A DNA stretch of 64,000 nt from Prochlorococcus marinus bv. HNLC2 (GTDB taxonomy: Bacteria > Cyanobacteriota > Cyanobacteriia > PCC-6307 > Cyanobiaceae), in NCBI GenBank assembly GCA_000218745.1, contig GL947595.1:63034-127033 (forward strand), in the 5' to 3' direction. Below the pieces are notes generated by a model. That model was given only the letters and a program-made list of their open reading frames with translations. It was not told the DNA's origin and did not search any database. Made by a program: the position numbers and the translations under genes. This document shows positions 9,792 through 19,726 of this stretch, piece by piece (positions within the stretch are counted from its first letter, which is position 1; each line of letters opens with the position of its first letter).

Positions 9792-11021
9792 CTAAAATTT
9801 CTTTTTAAATATTAAAGTTGCTAACAAAAAACAAAGTATGGAAATATTTAACCATATTAAAGAAGCATTACCATAAATATCTAATACTCTTCCAGATATC
9901 AAAGGGCCTGAAAAATAACCAAGAGCAAAACATTGTGAGAGCAGCGCTAAAGCTAAACCTTTTTGGTTATTTGGAGCAATTTTAAAAACAATATCTGAAG
10001 ATGTTGGGAGAAATGAAGAAATGCCTAAGCTGCAAAATATTATTGCTATGAACATTAAAACCAAGCCAAATTCTTTAGAGTAACTAGAAGTAAATAATAA
10101 TAATGATCCTATAGAAAAATTGATTAGGCTGAATTGAAGTCCAAAAAATCGATCTTTATTTGATATCCAATTACCAATTGGCCATTGTATGAATAATAGT
10201 AAAATTAGTTGAAAAGATATTATATAACTTGTAAAGTTTTTACTTATAGATTCTCTATATATACCTCCTTTTACAAAATCTAAAGGTAGAGAAACTTGAA
10301 TTAATGCTAAACAAGTTGTTAATAATATTATTGATGAGAGTATTAATTTTGAATTTTTGTGCCACTTATTTTGCTTTGATTGAGAACTAATTAAATTATT
10401 AGAAGCATATTCTCTTAAAGTAATCTCGATAATATTTTTATTTTTGATTATTAAAAAAATAATGGTAATCATACAGAAAATATCATTTAAATAAATAAAT
10501 TTAAAATATACAAATAAATTCAGCAGACTTCCTAAAAAAACACCAAGAAATACGCCAATAGCTTCAGAGGTCCTAACTAATGCATATGCTTTAGGGGTAG
10601 AGCATGGTTGACATAAGTAAGGGACTGCGATCTCAGCTGCTGGCCAATAAATACCGGCTGCAGCCCCAATTAATGATTGGCCAAATAGATATAAAAATGT
10701 ATCTTTTGCCATAAATAATAAAAAACTTGCAATAATACTCAAAAATGATGAAATTAATAGAGGCAGTACTATGTTTTTATTCTTATTAAGGTATTTCCCT
10801 GAAATGATTCTTGTTATGGTTCCTAAAATTGCTGAAAATGTAAAACCAAGTCCAATTTCAGTTGCTGATAGTCCAATATTATTAAATATAAGAGATGTTA
10901 AGTAAAGAACTCCTCCTGCTCCAAATGACGCAAAAAATCTTATCTTAGTTATTAACTTTAATTGGTTTGGAAATTGAATCCACCAAAGATTAATAGCTTT
11001 TAAATTACTTGGATTAATCAC
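9792..11021 (-). CDS. Major facilitator superfamily transporter
   Basis: A 409-aa protein with about twelve hydrophobic segments and an MFS-like loop (GKYLNKNKNIV) after the second helix region. The start is a GTG at 11021; no ATG lies close enough to give the usual short cytoplasmic N-terminus. The start codon is only two bases from the TTG start of the divergent DUF1400 hydrolase gene, so each 5' region lies inside the other gene. The substrate is unknown; similar genes are usually annotated as multidrug or sugar transporters without proof. Confidence 0.85.
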   Translation of the reverse strand: MINPSNLKAINLWWIQFPNQLKLITKIRFFASFGAGGVLYLTSLIFNNIGLSATEIGLGFTFSAILGTITRIISGKYLNKNKNIVLPLLISSFLSIIASFLLFMAKDTFLYLFGQSLIGAAAGIYWPAAEIAVPYLCQPCSTPKAYALVRTSEAIGVFLGVFLGSLLNLFVYFKFIYLNDIFCMITIIFLIIKNKNIIEITLREYASNNLISSQSKQNKWHKNSKLILSSIILLTTCLALIQVSLPLDFVKGGIYRESISKNFTSYIISFQLILLLFIQWPIGNWISNKDRFFGLQFSLINFSIGSLLLFTSSYSKEFGLVLMFIAIIFCSLGISSFLPTSSDIVFKIAPNNQKGLALALLSQCFALGYFSGPLISGRVLDIYGNASLIWLNISILCFLLATLIFKKKF

Positions 11022-11023
11022 AA

Positions 11024-12583
11024 TTGAAAATCATTTGTATACTCTTATTCTTTTTTTTAAGTTCCTTTTCAGCTAACAAACCTTTAAAAGGTGCTGAAAT
11101 AATTAATATTAAATTTGAGGAAATGTCAATTCCAATTTCAATAGATCAATTATCTAAATTAAGAACTTATAAAGAAGATTCTACAGAACTATTGGAGTGG
11201 TTTAAGAATAATGGCTTAAAAAAAATATTTGAATTATCAAAATTCTTAGAATTTAATGTTTTTAATGAGGAGAATTTTTCTAAACAGCTTTTAAGAAGTT
11301 GGATGGGTAGAAAATTAATTTCAGAATTAAGTAATATTATTATTATTCCAAAGGATCAAAATGGAGTAATACTTTTTAATACAATTGAAAATCTTCTTGA
11401 AAAAAAAGAAAAATTATCTACTATTGATATTTTAAGAGCTATACCAATTAATCAAATTAAATTAGATGTAGATAATCTAATTTTGATAATCTCATCTTGG
11501 AAGAAGGAATTAGAGGAACAACAAAAATTAATTACTAAATTAAATGATTTTGATAAAACTAAGGAAATTTTAATTTTAAGTTCTAAAAAGGAAGAAAATA
11601 TTACTTCTTCAAGAAAAAGTATTAAGGTATCACATAGAAAAAATCAACTTAATGTAGAAATATGGAAACCAGTAAATAATAATATTGAAAAAGATGTAAT
11701 TATATTTATGCCCGGATTAGGAGGTGATATTGGAAACTTCAGATGGATAGGTTCTGAACTCAGTAAAAGAGGTTGGCCTGTGATTTTTATAGATCATGAA
11801 GGGAGTAATTCCGATACTTTTAAAGCAGTAATAAAAGGTAAAGAAGCTTTACCTGGAGGTGCAGATAATTATCTTTATAGGATTAAAGATTTAAATGAAA
11901 TCATAAATGCTAATAAAGAAGGATTTTTTAATTTAAAAAATCAATCCTATATTTTAATGGGACACTCTTTGGGTTCATTAGTTGCATTTTTATATGAGGG
12001 TTATCCTCCAATTAATGGCTTTGAAGAAAGATGTGATAAAGCTTTAGAAGATTTTGCGGTTACCAATTTATCTAAACTATTACAATGTCAACTATCGCAA
12101 ATACCACTTCCAGAATTTAATCAATCTTCTGATTTGAAAGCATTAATCGGTTTTAATAGTTTTGGAAGTTTGATATGGCCATACCCTAAAAAAATAGGTA
12201 TTAATATACCTGTTTTATTAATTGGTGGAACATATGATTTAATAACGCCTCTTTTAAGTGAACAATTTAAACTTTTTCTATCAGCTGAAAGTAAATCAAA
12301 TAATAGATTTCTTGTCGTTGAGGGAGCAAGTCATTTCTCACCAATAAGAGTAACTGACGCAAATTCTACAATTGATTCTGGTGAAGATGTTTTTAATATT
12401 AATGAAAATTTTATAGGATCTTATCCGTTTGATTTTCAAAATTTATCATTAGAAATTATTGTTAAATTTTTGAATACTCTTGATAGAAAAAATGGTATGG
12501 ATATTATTAAAAAACAAAATGCATATGATCTTAAATTTCATTTATTAGGAACTGATCAGGTTAGAGAAATAATTAAAAATTAG
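11024..12583 (+). CDS. Exported DUF1400 alpha/beta hydrolase
   Basis: A 519-aa protein. A signal peptide begins directly after the TTG start (MKIICILLFFFLSSFSANK), which supports that start. Residues about 28-180 match the cyanobacterial DUF1400 layout (EEMSIPISIDQLSKLRTY, FNTIENLLEKKEKLSTIDIL). The hydrolase domain follows with FMPGLGGDIGNFR, the nucleophile elbow GHSLGS, a candidate Asp in GGTYDLITP and His in GASHFSP. Proteins of this type are periplasmic or lumenal esterases or lipases of unknown substrate. It converges on the ABC permease gene with a 4-base overlap. Confidence 0.85.
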   Translation: MKIICILLFFFLSSFSANKPLKGAEIINIKFEEMSIPISIDQLSKLRTYKEDSTELLEWFKNNGLKKIFELSKFLEFNVFNEENFSKQLLRSWMGRKLISELSNIIIIPKDQNGVILFNTIENLLEKKEKLSTIDILRAIPINQIKLDVDNLILIISSWKKELEEQQKLITKLNDFDKTKEILILSSKKEENITSSRKSIKVSHRKNQLNVEIWKPVNNNIEKDVIIFMPGLGGDIGNFRWIGSELSKRGWPVIFIDHEGSNSDTFKAVIKGKEALPGGADNYLYRIKDLNEIINANKEGFFNLKNQSYILMGHSLGSLVAFLYEGYPPINGFEERCDKALEDFAVTNLSKLLQCQLSQIPLPEFNQSSDLKALIGFNSFGSLIWPYPKKIGINIPVLLIGGTYDLITPLLSEQFKLFLSAESKSNNRFLVVEGASHFSPIRVTDANSTIDSGEDVFNINENFIGSYPFDFQNLSLEIIVKFLNTLDRKNGMDIIKKQNAYDLKFHLLGTDQVREIIKN

Positions 12584-13602
12584 TATTCTATTCTGGGATC
12601 AAAAAATGCTATTAGTATATCTATTAAAAGATTTAGGCTTACTATCAGAAAAGATGTAACTAAAACAATACCCTGAACAAGATTATAGTCCCTCTGAGTT
12701 ATTGCCTCTTGAAGTCTAAGGGCTATCCCAGGCCAAGAAAATGTAACTTCAATAAGTAAAGCACCTCCAGCTAATGAAGCTAATGTAACGCCAGAGATTG
12801 TTAAAATTGGTAAAAGTGCATTAGGAATAGCATAATTTAGTAAAATATTTCTGTTATCAATTCCTCTGCAAATTGCTGCATCAACATATTGACTACTATA
12901 AGATTTTTCTAGATTTAATCTAAAAGACCTGCTGAAAATTCCACTTAGTAAAAAACCAAGAGTTAATGAAGGTAAAGCAATATGGTAAAGAGCCCCCTGT
13001 AATGCAAGAAAGTTATTTTTAAAAATACTATCTAAAATTATAAAACCAGTTATGTTAGTTGACTGTTGGTAAATTGGAAATCTTCCTCCGATTGGAAATA
13101 TTCTAAGAATTACAGAAAAAATTAATTGTGCCATCATTGCACCCCAAAACGGGGGGATAGCATAAGTACTTATTCCAAAAATTCTTGATATGTAATCTGA
13201 TTTTTTATTTTTATTATTTAATCCCCAATAACCAATAGGTAAGCCTATTAAAATTGCGATAATAATAGATACAAATCCAAGCTCTAAACTTGCAGGAAGA
13301 GAATTCCGAATGATATTAATTACAGGTTCTTGGTTACTAAGAGACTTTCCTAAATCAAAATGGATCAATTTTTCAATGTAATTATAATATTGGCTTATAA
13401 TTGACTCATTTAAACCTAACCTAGTTCTTAGAGCTTCTCTTGCTATATCATCAGCGCCAGAACCTAATATGGCATCGACAGGATCACCAGGAGCTACTCT
13501 TAATAAAATAAAAACTAATGATGATATTATAAGTAAACTCAAAGGAATTAAAGATACCTTGAGAAAAGTATATTTAATAATCTTAGTATAGTTTTTACTC
13601 AT
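12580..13602 (-). CDS. Peptide/nickel-type ABC transporter permease (DppB-like)
   Basis: A 340-aa inner-membrane subunit of a peptide-family ABC importer. There are six hydrophobic segments. The N-terminal signature LRVAPGDPVDAILG and the EAA-type loop region (DAAICRGIDNRNILLNYAIPNALLP) are typical of DppB/OppB. The gene start overlaps the stop of the binding-protein gene by 8 bases, so the two are translationally coupled. No second permease or ATPase is in the window; partners must be encoded elsewhere or are shared. Confidence 0.9.
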   Translation of the reverse strand: MSKNYTKIIKYTFLKVSLIPLSLLIISSLVFILLRVAPGDPVDAILGSGADDIAREALRTRLGLNESIISQYYNYIEKLIHFDLGKSLSNQEPVINIIRNSLPASLELGFVSIIIAILIGLPIGYWGLNNKNKKSDYISRIFGISTYAIPPFWGAMMAQLIFSVILRIFPIGGRFPIYQQSTNITGFIILDSIFKNNFLALQGALYHIALPSLTLGFLLSGIFSRSFRLNLEKSYSSQYVDAAICRGIDNRNILLNYAIPNALLPILTISGVTLASLAGGALLIEVTFSWPGIALRLQEAITQRDYNLVQGIVLVTSFLIVSLNLLIDILIAFFDPRIEY

Positions 13603-15196
13603 TAATAATCTCTAAATCACCCATTAAAAGCCTGCCAGCTCCATTAAAAATAGGTTTTGAAATATTTTTTTGCGACCATGCTTTCTGAGATGAAACCCAA
13701 ATTGGAATATAAGGTATTGCTTCTGAAGCTAATCTTTCAATATTAAGTAATATTTTTAATCTTTCATTACCATATAAACTTTGAGCTTCTAAAAATAATT
13801 TTTCTATCTTTTCAGATCCCCAAAAGCTTCCACTATAAACTGACTCGCCTTGATTACAAATATTTTTATCTAATTTATTACAACTAAGCAATGGTAATAG
13901 GTAAGCTTCAGGATCAGAATATGTGCCAGTCCAATCAAGAATAACAGCTGTATATAATCCTTCACTAAGATTCTTATAAATTGTAGTTGACTCTACGCCA
14001 TTAATATTAATTGACAGACAATCTTCCATATAAGCTTGCACATCTTGCTTCCAATAAAGTGCGATTAATTTATCAGTGGGGACATTAGATCTGTAAGTTA
14101 ATGGTAAATTTAAAGTTTTTCCGTTACAGAAACCTTCATCTTTAAGAATTTTTATTGCTTCCTTAGGACTATATTTTGGCCAAGAAACTAAATTATCACC
14201 CTTAAAGATTTGAGGCACAATTGATTTTGAAGGATGCCTTAAACCATAACTTACATTTTTACTTATTTCCTCTCTATTAATGGTTTTTGAAATTGCTAAT
14301 CTTATTTCTTTTTTATTTAATGGTTCAATGTTAGTTCTTAAAGTTATAAAACTAACTTCAGTTGGATTACTTATACCTTCTTTGATTTGTGTTTTTTTGC
14401 TTAAAGAATTTAAATCCTTTCTTTGACTATCATCAATTGAATTAGATAAAAGAACATCTATCTGTTTACTTTTTAAGGCTCCATATAAAGAAGAGGAATT
14501 AGAGTATCCTACAAAATTTATGCCTTGATTTTTAGGCTTGAGATCCCAATAATTTAAATTAGGATCTAATATTTGAACTTCATTTGAAAAACTTTTTAAA
14601 ACATATTCACCCGTTCCTACAAAATTATTATTAAGGAATTTATCAATATGGTTTTTATAAAAACTTGGTGAGATAGCAGTTAAATTGACTGAAGTTAATA
14701 ATCCTTCAAGCGAACTTGTTGGTTTATTTAAATTAATTATTAAAGTATTCTTATTTGGTGTTTCAATTGACTTAATTTTTTTATCTAAAATATAATTATT
14801 TGTTCCAATTCTTTGAAATCTTTCTATGGTAAATTTCATTGCCTTTGAGTCAAAAGGTGTACCATCATGAAAAAGTATATTTTTCTTAAGACTTATAGAT
14901 ATTTTTAATTTATCTTTAGAAATAACAGGCATTTTTGAGGCAAGCTTAGGTATCAATTCCCCATCATTGTCTAATTCATAAAGAGTGTCTCCTAAAGAAC
15001 TAATTAATTGCAAAGCTTTTAAAGTATTTGCTCTTGCTGGATCTAAAGAATTAACTTTCCCAGAACTTGCGATGGTAATTCTCTTTGAAGGAGCATTAGT
15101 CTGACAAGAGTTTTGAAATAATGTAAGAAGTAAGCATACTGTTGATATTGTAAGAGTATTTATTCTCTTGGATTTAAACATTTCCTGATTTACCAT
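13595..15196 (-). CDS. ABC transporter substrate-binding protein, peptide/nickel family 5
   Basis: A 533-aa extracytoplasmic binding protein with a lipoprotein-like signal (TLTISTVCLLLTLFQNSC, probable lipidated Cys near residue 31). The start of the mature part (SSGKVNSLDPARANTLKALQ) and the FHDGTPFDSKAMKFTIERF block are typical of family 5 solute-binding proteins such as DppA and OppA. Several inserts (YSDPEAYLLPLLSCN) match the cyanobacterial peptide-binding branch. It is coupled to the permease gene downstream. The ligand cannot be assigned from sequence. Confidence 0.9.
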   Translation of the reverse strand: MVNQEMFKSKRINTLTISTVCLLLTLFQNSCQTNAPSKRITIASSGKVNSLDPARANTLKALQLISSLGDTLYELDNDGELIPKLASKMPVISKDKLKISISLKKNILFHDGTPFDSKAMKFTIERFQRIGTNNYILDKKIKSIETPNKNTLIINLNKPTSSLEGLLTSVNLTAISPSFYKNHIDKFLNNNFVGTGEYVLKSFSNEVQILDPNLNYWDLKPKNQGINFVGYSNSSSLYGALKSKQIDVLLSNSIDDSQRKDLNSLSKKTQIKEGISNPTEVSFITLRTNIEPLNKKEIRLAISKTINREEISKNVSYGLRHPSKSIVPQIFKGDNLVSWPKYSPKEAIKILKDEGFCNGKTLNLPLTYRSNVPTDKLIALYWKQDVQAYMEDCLSININGVESTTIYKNLSEGLYTAVILDWTGTYSDPEAYLLPLLSCNKLDKNICNQGESVYSGSFWGSEKIEKLFLEAQSLYGNERLKILLNIERLASEAIPYIPIWVSSQKAWSQKNISKPIFNGAGRLLMGDLEIINE

Positions 15197-15208
15197 TATC
15201 TTTATTTT

Positions 15209-15448
15209 TCAAGCTATAGATAGTTGGTCTAAAATATTATTTACTGATAATTGAAAAGTAACATGAGCACTATTTTTTATTGGCCACTCTCTGACCCAGC
15301 ATATTTTTCTTTTGTCGTTTAGACCTACTATTTGAAAAATCTTTTTGCTATTTTTTATTTTGATACATTTACCAATTTTTATATTATTTGCTCCCTTGAA
15401 ATTAATATCGCTGAGGCTATTATTGCTTTTGCCTTTTAATTTAATCAT
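15209..15448 (-). CDS. Small conserved-type hypothetical protein
   Basis: A 79-aa basic protein without signal or membrane segment. The central block (IKIGKCIKIKNSKKIFQIVGLNDKRKICWVREW) looks like a compact beta-barrel fold, similar in feel to small SH3-like domains. I do not recognise the family. It is immediately upstream of the ABC binding-protein gene (12 bases) on the same strand and downstream of hom, so it may be the first gene of that operon. Confidence 0.6.
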   Translation of the reverse strand: MIKLKGKSNNSLSDINFKGANNIKIGKCIKIKNSKKIFQIVGLNDKRKICWVREWPIKNSAHVTFQLSVNNILDQLSIA

Positions 15449-15505
15449 TAAATGATTTATAACTTCTCATACTTGATTTAACAAGTATTTTTAAATTTTG
15501 CAAAT

Positions 15506-16830
15506 TCAAATGCAATTTAATTGACTCGCAATATTGTTGACTTCAGAAAGTGAATTTAATTTATTTTTAGAGATTTCAATATTTCCTTGTTCTACCTCAT
15601 GTGTAATAACAATAATTTCTGCTTCATTTCCCCTTGCATCTAACTGCACTATAGATTCAATAGAAACTCCATTCTCTCCAAAAATATTTCCTATTTTTCC
15701 AATTACCCCAGGAGTATCCTTACAAAGTATCCTAAGATAATTTTTTTTCTAATTTGTGAGGTTTTGATAATATGGCATTTTCTCCAGAATTTGAATGAGA
15801 GTAATGGGTCAATTTGAAAACTATCCATTGAACTATTAAATCTCTTTTTTAAGGATATTTCTTTCAAATTTAAAATATCTGAGACTACTGAAGAAGCAGT
15901 AGGCCCACTTCCTGCTCCAGGCCCATATAACATAATTTCACCAACAGGATCGCCTTCAACAAGAATTGCATTATTAACACCTTCAATAGAAGCCAAAGGA
16001 TGAGCTTTGGGTATAAGGGTAGGACCAACCCATACATTTAATGGAAGTGAATCTTCATCTTTTTTATGATTTGTTCTTTCAGATACTGCTAAAAGCTTTA
16101 TTTCGAATCCTAATTTGTTTGCATATTCAATATCTTTGAGATCAATAAAATTTATACCTTCAGTATCTATTTCATTTCGAAGTACTTTGCCTCCAAAAGC
16201 TAATTCTGTCAATATTGATATTTTGTCTGCCGCATCATGACCTTCAACGTCAGCAGAGGGATCAATCTCTGCATATCCAAGTTCCTGAGATAATTTTAAA
16301 GTCTCTTCATAAGAAGCTTTTTCTGAAGACATTTTTGAAAGAATAAAGTTTGTTGTTCCATTAATTATTCCCATCATTTTTCTTATTTGATTACCCTTTA
16401 GAGATCTTTTTAAAGGTTCTATTATGGGAATTCCGCCACATACAGCCGCTTCAAAAAGGATGTATACTTTGTTCTTGGCAGCTATATCTTGAATCTCTTC
16501 CCCATATCTTGCCATTACAGCCTTATTCGCTGTAACAACTGATTTGCCAGAATTTAATGACTTTAAAATGATATCTTTAGTTTCATTAATACCTCCCATA
16601 ACCTCTACTATTACATCTATATTTGGATCATTTATAAGAGAATTTATATTGTCTGTAAGTAAATCTTTATTATCTATAAATTCTCTTTTTTTTGAAAGGT
16701 TTTTAACTGCGATTTTTACTATCTCTATTTCTTTTAAAATAGGATGGGTATCTAATTCTGAGTTAAGGATTTTATAGACTCCTTCTCCAACTGTTCCTAA
16801 TCCAATAATACCAATCCTACATTTATTCAT
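15506..16830 (-). CDS. hom: Homoserine dehydrogenase, one frameshift before the ACT domain
   Basis: NADP-dependent reduction of aspartate semialdehyde to homoserine, on the route to Thr and Met. About 441 aa after repair. The Rossmann start (IGIIGLGTVGEGVYKIL), the catalytic block (INGTTNFILSKM, GYAEIDPSADVEG) and GPGAGSGPTASSVVSDI are clear. In an eight-A run (T run 15741-15748) one base is missing. Adding it gives NYLRILCKDTPGVIGKIG, the start of the regulatory ACT domain, which reads on to a TGA at 15506. Without repair the protein would lose its ACT domain. It follows sufE by about 25 bases. Confidence 0.94.
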
Positions 16831-16856
16831 TTTTTATTTTGTAAATATAAATAATT

Positions 16857-17291
16857 TTATAGTATTGACTTACTTAAAAGATCATTTGCTTGATTTTTCA
16901 TTTTTTTTAGAATATTAAAGAATCCATTTGAGCGAGATGGGGTAAGACTCTTATTTAGTCCAGTTTCATAAATAAAATTATCATCTAAATTAATAACTTC
17001 TAAAGGGGATAAATTATTTAAGCCCTTTATTAGAAAAGATAATAAACCTTTCGTTATGAGTGCATCAGAGTAACCCTCCCAAAAAATCTTTCCATCGATT
17101 ATTTCTCCTTGAACATATACTTCTGAGACGCAACCTTTAACTTTGTTATGTGGAATTAAAATATCTTCTTTAGGAGAATTTAATTTTTTACCCAACCATA
17201 AAATATATTCATATTTTCTTTTTGGATCATCAGTTGATTTAAGCTTTTCTACAATCTTAAATAATTCGTTATAGATAATTTTATTTTCCAT
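16857..17291 (-). CDS. sufE: SufE-like cysteine desulfurase sulfur acceptor
   Basis: A 144-aa protein that stimulates the cysteine desulfurase SufS and carries the persulfide for Fe-S cluster assembly. The acceptor cysteine sits in NKVKGCVSEVYV (near residue 53), in the usual loop. Length and the motif YILWLGKKL near the N-terminus match the family. It lies in the leftward gene run between the formyl-THF cyclo-ligase gene and hom; the suf operon itself is not in the window. Confidence 0.92.
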   Translation of the reverse strand: MENKIIYNELFKIVEKLKSTDDPKRKYEYILWLGKKLNSPKEDILIPHNKVKGCVSEVYVQGEIIDGKIFWEGYSDALITKGLLSFLIKGLNNLSPLEVINLDDNFIYETGLNKSLTPSRSNGFFNILKKMKNQANDLLSKSIL

Positions 17292-17321
17292 CCTAAAAGA
17301 ATTTCAATTGATAAAAGATCA

Positions 17322-17879
17322 TTATACTAAGATTTCTTTCTCTGTAATGTAGCCTGTTAATGGAAGATCCCATTTTGCTTTAGGTAATAATGATTTACTT
17401 ATGCAATTTGAAGTTAATATTCCAATACAAGGGACTGAACCCCAAAGGGAATCAGATCTAAGATAATCAAAATAACCTCCTCCATATCCTAATCTTGTCA
17501 ATTTTCTATCTATTGAAAGGCATGGAACAAAAATTATAGATATTTGTTTATGGTTTAATAAAAAATTATTTTTAGGAGATGGAATACCTTCATAATCTTT
17601 CTCAAGAGGTGAATTTTTCCAAGCATAAAATTGAAGGATTTTATTAGGTAAACATTTTGGTAACGCGATTGAAAAGTTTTTTGATAAATTCCTCAAATCA
17701 ATTTCATCTTTAAGAGGCCAATAGATTGCTAAGTAATCTTTAATCTCTCTATTTTTAAAATATATATTTAAAAATTTGTTTACATTTTTGTTTACAGCAT
17801 TTTTGACATTTTCAGTATTTTTTTTTCTAAGAAATCTATACCTCTTTCTTTCAATAAATTTGAGCTGTTCAATATTCAT
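17322..17879 (-). CDS. 5-formyltetrahydrofolate cyclo-ligase
   Basis: A 185-aa enzyme that converts 5-formyl-THF to 5,10-methenyl-THF using ATP, recycling an inhibitory folate. The ATP-binding signature (LTRLGYGGGYFDYL, around residues 127-140) and the early arginine/lysine-rich block are characteristic. The gene starts 10 bases downstream of the ruvC stop and is followed by sufE, so all three probably share one transcript. folD, which interconverts the same methenyl pool, lies elsewhere in this window at 33.3 kb. Confidence 0.9.
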   Translation of the reverse strand: MNIEQLKFIERKRYRFLRKKNTENVKNAVNKNVNKFLNIYFKNREIKDYLAIYWPLKDEIDLRNLSKNFSIALPKCLPNKILQFYAWKNSPLEKDYEGIPSPKNNFLLNHKQISIIFVPCLSIDRKLTRLGYGGGYFDYLRSDSLWGSVPCIGILTSNCISKSLLPKAKWDLPLTGYITEKEILV

Positions 17880-17889
17880 GTTTTAGGGA

Positions 17890-18360
17890 TTAATATTGTC
17901 CTTCATATATTTTAGTTAAAGCTATTGCTATAGCATCTGCTGAATCATCTGGTTTTGGCGCATAATTTAGATTAAGATCTAACATAACAGCATTAAGTAT
18001 TTCTTTCTTATTGGCTTTACCTGAACCGCTAACAGCAAGCTTGATTTGTGCTGGAGCGTATTCACTTATTGGGATATCTAATAAACCAAGGGTCATCATA
18101 ATAACCCCTCTAGCTTGAACAACACTTATAGTAGTGCTTGATTTATAAAAAAAGAATTTTTCAACTGCAGCATAATTTGGTTTCCACTTATTGATAAGTT
18201 TTTGTAAATCTTGGAAAATTTCTAATAACCTTTTTTCTTCCAATTTACCTTTTGGAGTTTCTATTATGCCACAATCAAGGAGTTTTTTATTACCATTTGA
18301 AGCTTCAATAATTCCATAACCTACTCTTGCTAATCCTGGGTCTATTCCAATTATTATCAA
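17890..18360 (-). CDS. ruvC: Crossover junction endodeoxyribonuclease RuvC
   Basis: A 156-aa Holliday junction resolvase. The first catalytic Asp is in [13 protein letters not shown] (residue 6), the Glu in AAVEKFFF, and the C-terminal acidic pair in [12 protein letters not shown]. Length is normal. The gene is separated by two bases from the upstream chlI stop. ruvA and ruvB are not in the window, as is usual where ruv genes are dispersed. Confidence 0.95.
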   Translation of the reverse strand: MIIIGIDPGLARVGYGIIEASNGNKKLLDCGIIETPKGKLEEKRLLEIFQDLQKLINKWKPNYAAVEKFFFYKSSTTISVVQARGVIMMTLGLLDIPISEYAPAQIKLAVSGSGKANKKEILNAVMLDLNLNYAPKPDDSADAIAIALTKIYEGQY

Positions 18361-18362
18361 TC

Positions 18363-19454
18363 TTATTCCTCATTTAATGCTAATTGAAATTTTGAAATAT
18401 TATCTGTTTCATTTATTTCAAAGATTTTGCAAAATGCTTGAATAACTTTTTCTCCTGAATCAACTTGTTCTAATGGGTCTTTTCTTAATCGATGCCTTAA
18501 TGAGCAGGTTATAACTCTTGCTATATCTTCCTCTGATACCTCATCCCTTCCTTCAAAAGCAGCTATTGCTTTAGCAGATCTATTTGTAACAATATCCCCT
18601 CTCAATCCATCTACATCAAGTTCTCCGCAAATAGCAGAGATATTTAATCTTAGATCTTCATCAATTTTTACAGAATTAAGTTTTTCCTGTGCGGCAATAA
18701 CCTTCTTTTGTAATTCATTTTGTTTGTTTTCTAAATTATTGAAAAATGTTTCCGGATCATTATCAAAAGAAGTTCTTTGATCGACTACTTTAACTCTTAA
18801 ATCAGCATCTCTAACCGTTTTTACTTCTACACTCATTCCAAATCGATCAAGTAATTGAGGACGAAGTTCTCCCTCTTCTGGATTCCCAGATCCTATTAAA
18901 ACAAATCTCGCAGGATGCCTTACTGATACTCCTTCTCTTTCAACAGTGTTCCAACCAGATGCAGCAGAATCAAGAAGAACATCTACAAGATGATCATCCA
19001 GCAAATTTACTTCATCTACATATAGTAGACCTCTATTAGCTTTTGCTAATAGACCGGGTTCAAAAGCTTTTATGCCCTCACTTAATGCTTTCTCAATATC
19101 AATAGTTCCACAAAGCCTGTCTTCAGTAGCTCCTAATGGAAGATCAACCATCGGAACTTGCTTGCCTTCCAGTTCGAGTTGATTACCTTCTTCTAATCGC
19201 TCTAGAACTTCTTGACTTTGAAGATCAGGATCATTTGGCGAACTGTTGTATGGATCTCCTTTTACTACTTCAATTGCTGGTAATAGATCAGCCAGAGCTC
19301 TAATGGTAGTTGATTTCCCAGTACCTCTATCCCCCATTATCATTACTCCTCCTATTCTTGGATCAATAACATTTAGAAGTAGTGCTAATTTCATTTCTTC
19401 TTGACCAATTACAGCTGTAAAAGGAAATACCCTTCTTTTCTTTGATGAATTCAC
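18363..19454 (-). CDS. chlI: Magnesium chelatase subunit I (AAA+ ATPase)
   Basis: A 363-aa AAA+ subunit that drives ATP-dependent insertion of Mg2+ into protoporphyrin IX, the first committed step of chlorophyll synthesis. Walker A is [10 protein letters not shown] (residues 40-49), Walker B is [17 protein letters not shown], and the arginine-finger/sensor region is [29 protein letters not shown], all strongly conserved. Partners ChlH and ChlD are outside the window. It is downstream of a small membrane gene and upstream of ruvC on the same strand. Confidence 0.97.
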   Translation of the reverse strand: MNSSKKRRVFPFTAVIGQEEMKLALLLNVIDPRIGGVMIMGDRGTGKSTTIRALADLLPAIEVVKGDPYNSSPNDPDLQSQEVLERLEEGNQLELEGKQVPMVDLPLGATEDRLCGTIDIEKALSEGIKAFEPGLLAKANRGLLYVDEVNLLDDHLVDVLLDSAASGWNTVEREGVSVRHPARFVLIGSGNPEEGELRPQLLDRFGMSVEVKTVRDADLRVKVVDQRTSFDNDPETFFNNLENKQNELQKKVIAAQEKLNSVKIDEDLRLNISAICGELDVDGLRGDIVTNRSAKAIAAFEGRDEVSEEDIARVITCSLRHRLRKDPLEQVDSGEKVIQAFCKIFEINETDNISKFQLALNEE

Positions 19455-19543
19455 TTTTCTTTTTATTCTTAGTAATTATGACATTTGATGCTACTTCAGA
19501 TAATGTTATTAGTAAATATTCTTTAAGATAAATTTTTTAAATT

Positions 19544-19726
19544 TTATCTTGTATCCTTAAGGTATAAATAACTTGTCTCTTTCTGAAAGTTTTCTTGGAT
19601 TTGCTCTTTTATTAAAACAAAAATAGTAGTTAAGATAATATTTAATCCAATAAATAAAATTAAAGTTTTTAGAGTCATTGATAATAATTTCTTTAATTTA
19701 AAAGTTAAATAATTACTTCTTTTCAT
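19544..19726 (-). CDS. Small single-pass membrane protein, unknown
   Basis: A 60-aa protein with a basic N-terminus (MKRSNYLTFKLKKLL), one transmembrane helix (TLILFIGLNIILTTIFVLI) and a polar tail. Its start overlaps the end of the TrmJ-type gene by 14 bases, a spacing typical of translational coupling in this genome, which is the main support for it. No family recognised. It lies directly upstream of chlI with an 89-bp gap. Confidence 0.55.
   Translation of the reverse strand: MKRSNYLTFKLKKLLSMTLKTLILFIGLNIILTTIFVLIKEQIQENFQKETSYLYLKDTR

Noticed and set aside
15740-15850. An alternative frame in hom reading HSNSGENAILSKPHKLEK
   Set aside because: The main frame with one added A joins straight to the ACT domain and keeps a Trp-Arg-x-Cys pattern that I recall from related hom proteins; the alternative would need two indels.
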